From Prunella strophiata (taxonomy: Eukaryota; Chordata; Aves; Passeriformes; Prunellidae), in NCBI GenBank assembly GCA_036583965.1, contig JAZBQD010000014.1, forward strand, positions 2,735,191 to 2,799,190: a stretch of 64,000 bases of DNA, read 5' to 3'. Positions 63,392 to 64,000 of the stretch are shown here, piece after piece. Every line of letters begins with the position of its first letter. The stretch's first letter is position 1. Both the position numbers and the translations under genes were made by a program. Under the pieces are notes generated by a model. It saw only the letters and a list, made by a program, of their open reading frames with translations. It did no database searches and was not told the origin of the DNA.

Positions 63392-64000
<609 letters not shown>

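Overview
This window is vertebrate nuclear DNA, almost certainly from a bird and probably a songbird. It carries several 5'-truncated chicken-repeat-1 (CR1) LINE copies with the usual avian ends, long AT-rich introns, and one recognisable protein-coding gene, PDE3A (cGMP-inhibited 3',5'-cyclic phosphodiesterase 3A), read on the + strand. The songbird call is an inference from the wording of the CR1 3' end at 720-1035 and is less certain than 'bird'.

Layout. Bases 1-44417 are non-coding and lie upstream of the first exon seen here, so they are 5' intron sequence of PDE3A. This part holds four CR1 fragments (720-1035, 12111-12900, 16735-16850, 17526-17950), a nested set of direct tandem duplications (1536-5816), several long poly-A or poly-T runs, a G/T-rich block (10301-10437) and an AT-rich block that may be an unclassified repeat (24591-25110). 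Bases 44418-63557 carry eight coding exons. They encode 419 uninterrupted codons plus one base, equivalent to about human residues 337 to 704. By the published numbering, which puts the hypertension-brachydactyly hotspot in exon 4, these are exons 3 to 10. All eight have AG acceptors and GT donors, and the phases join without a break. The introns between them hold one old CR1 fragment (46221-46560), a 265-base purine tract (61552-61816), a perfect hairpin (59269-59300) and otherwise unremarkable sequence.

What the gene part encodes. Exons 3 to 8 encode the regulatory linker between the N-terminal membrane segments and the catalytic domain: serine clusters, basic phosphorylation motifs, the 14-3-3 binding region and an acidic stretch. 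Exons 9 and 10 begin the conserved catalytic domain and stop just before the HNxxH metal-binding motif, which should start in the next exon beyond the window. Exon 1 (membrane region) and the small exon 2 were not found, and the end of the catalytic domain lies downstream.

I found no second gene, no RNA gene and no new biological system. The most useful observations are the 1.65-kb tandem duplication, whose copies differ mainly by one-base homopolymer indels (suggesting an assembly artefact), a changed exon 8 end that adds residues at the edge of the catalytic domain, and the loss of one of the two adjacent methionines near the proposed start of the short PDE3A isoform.
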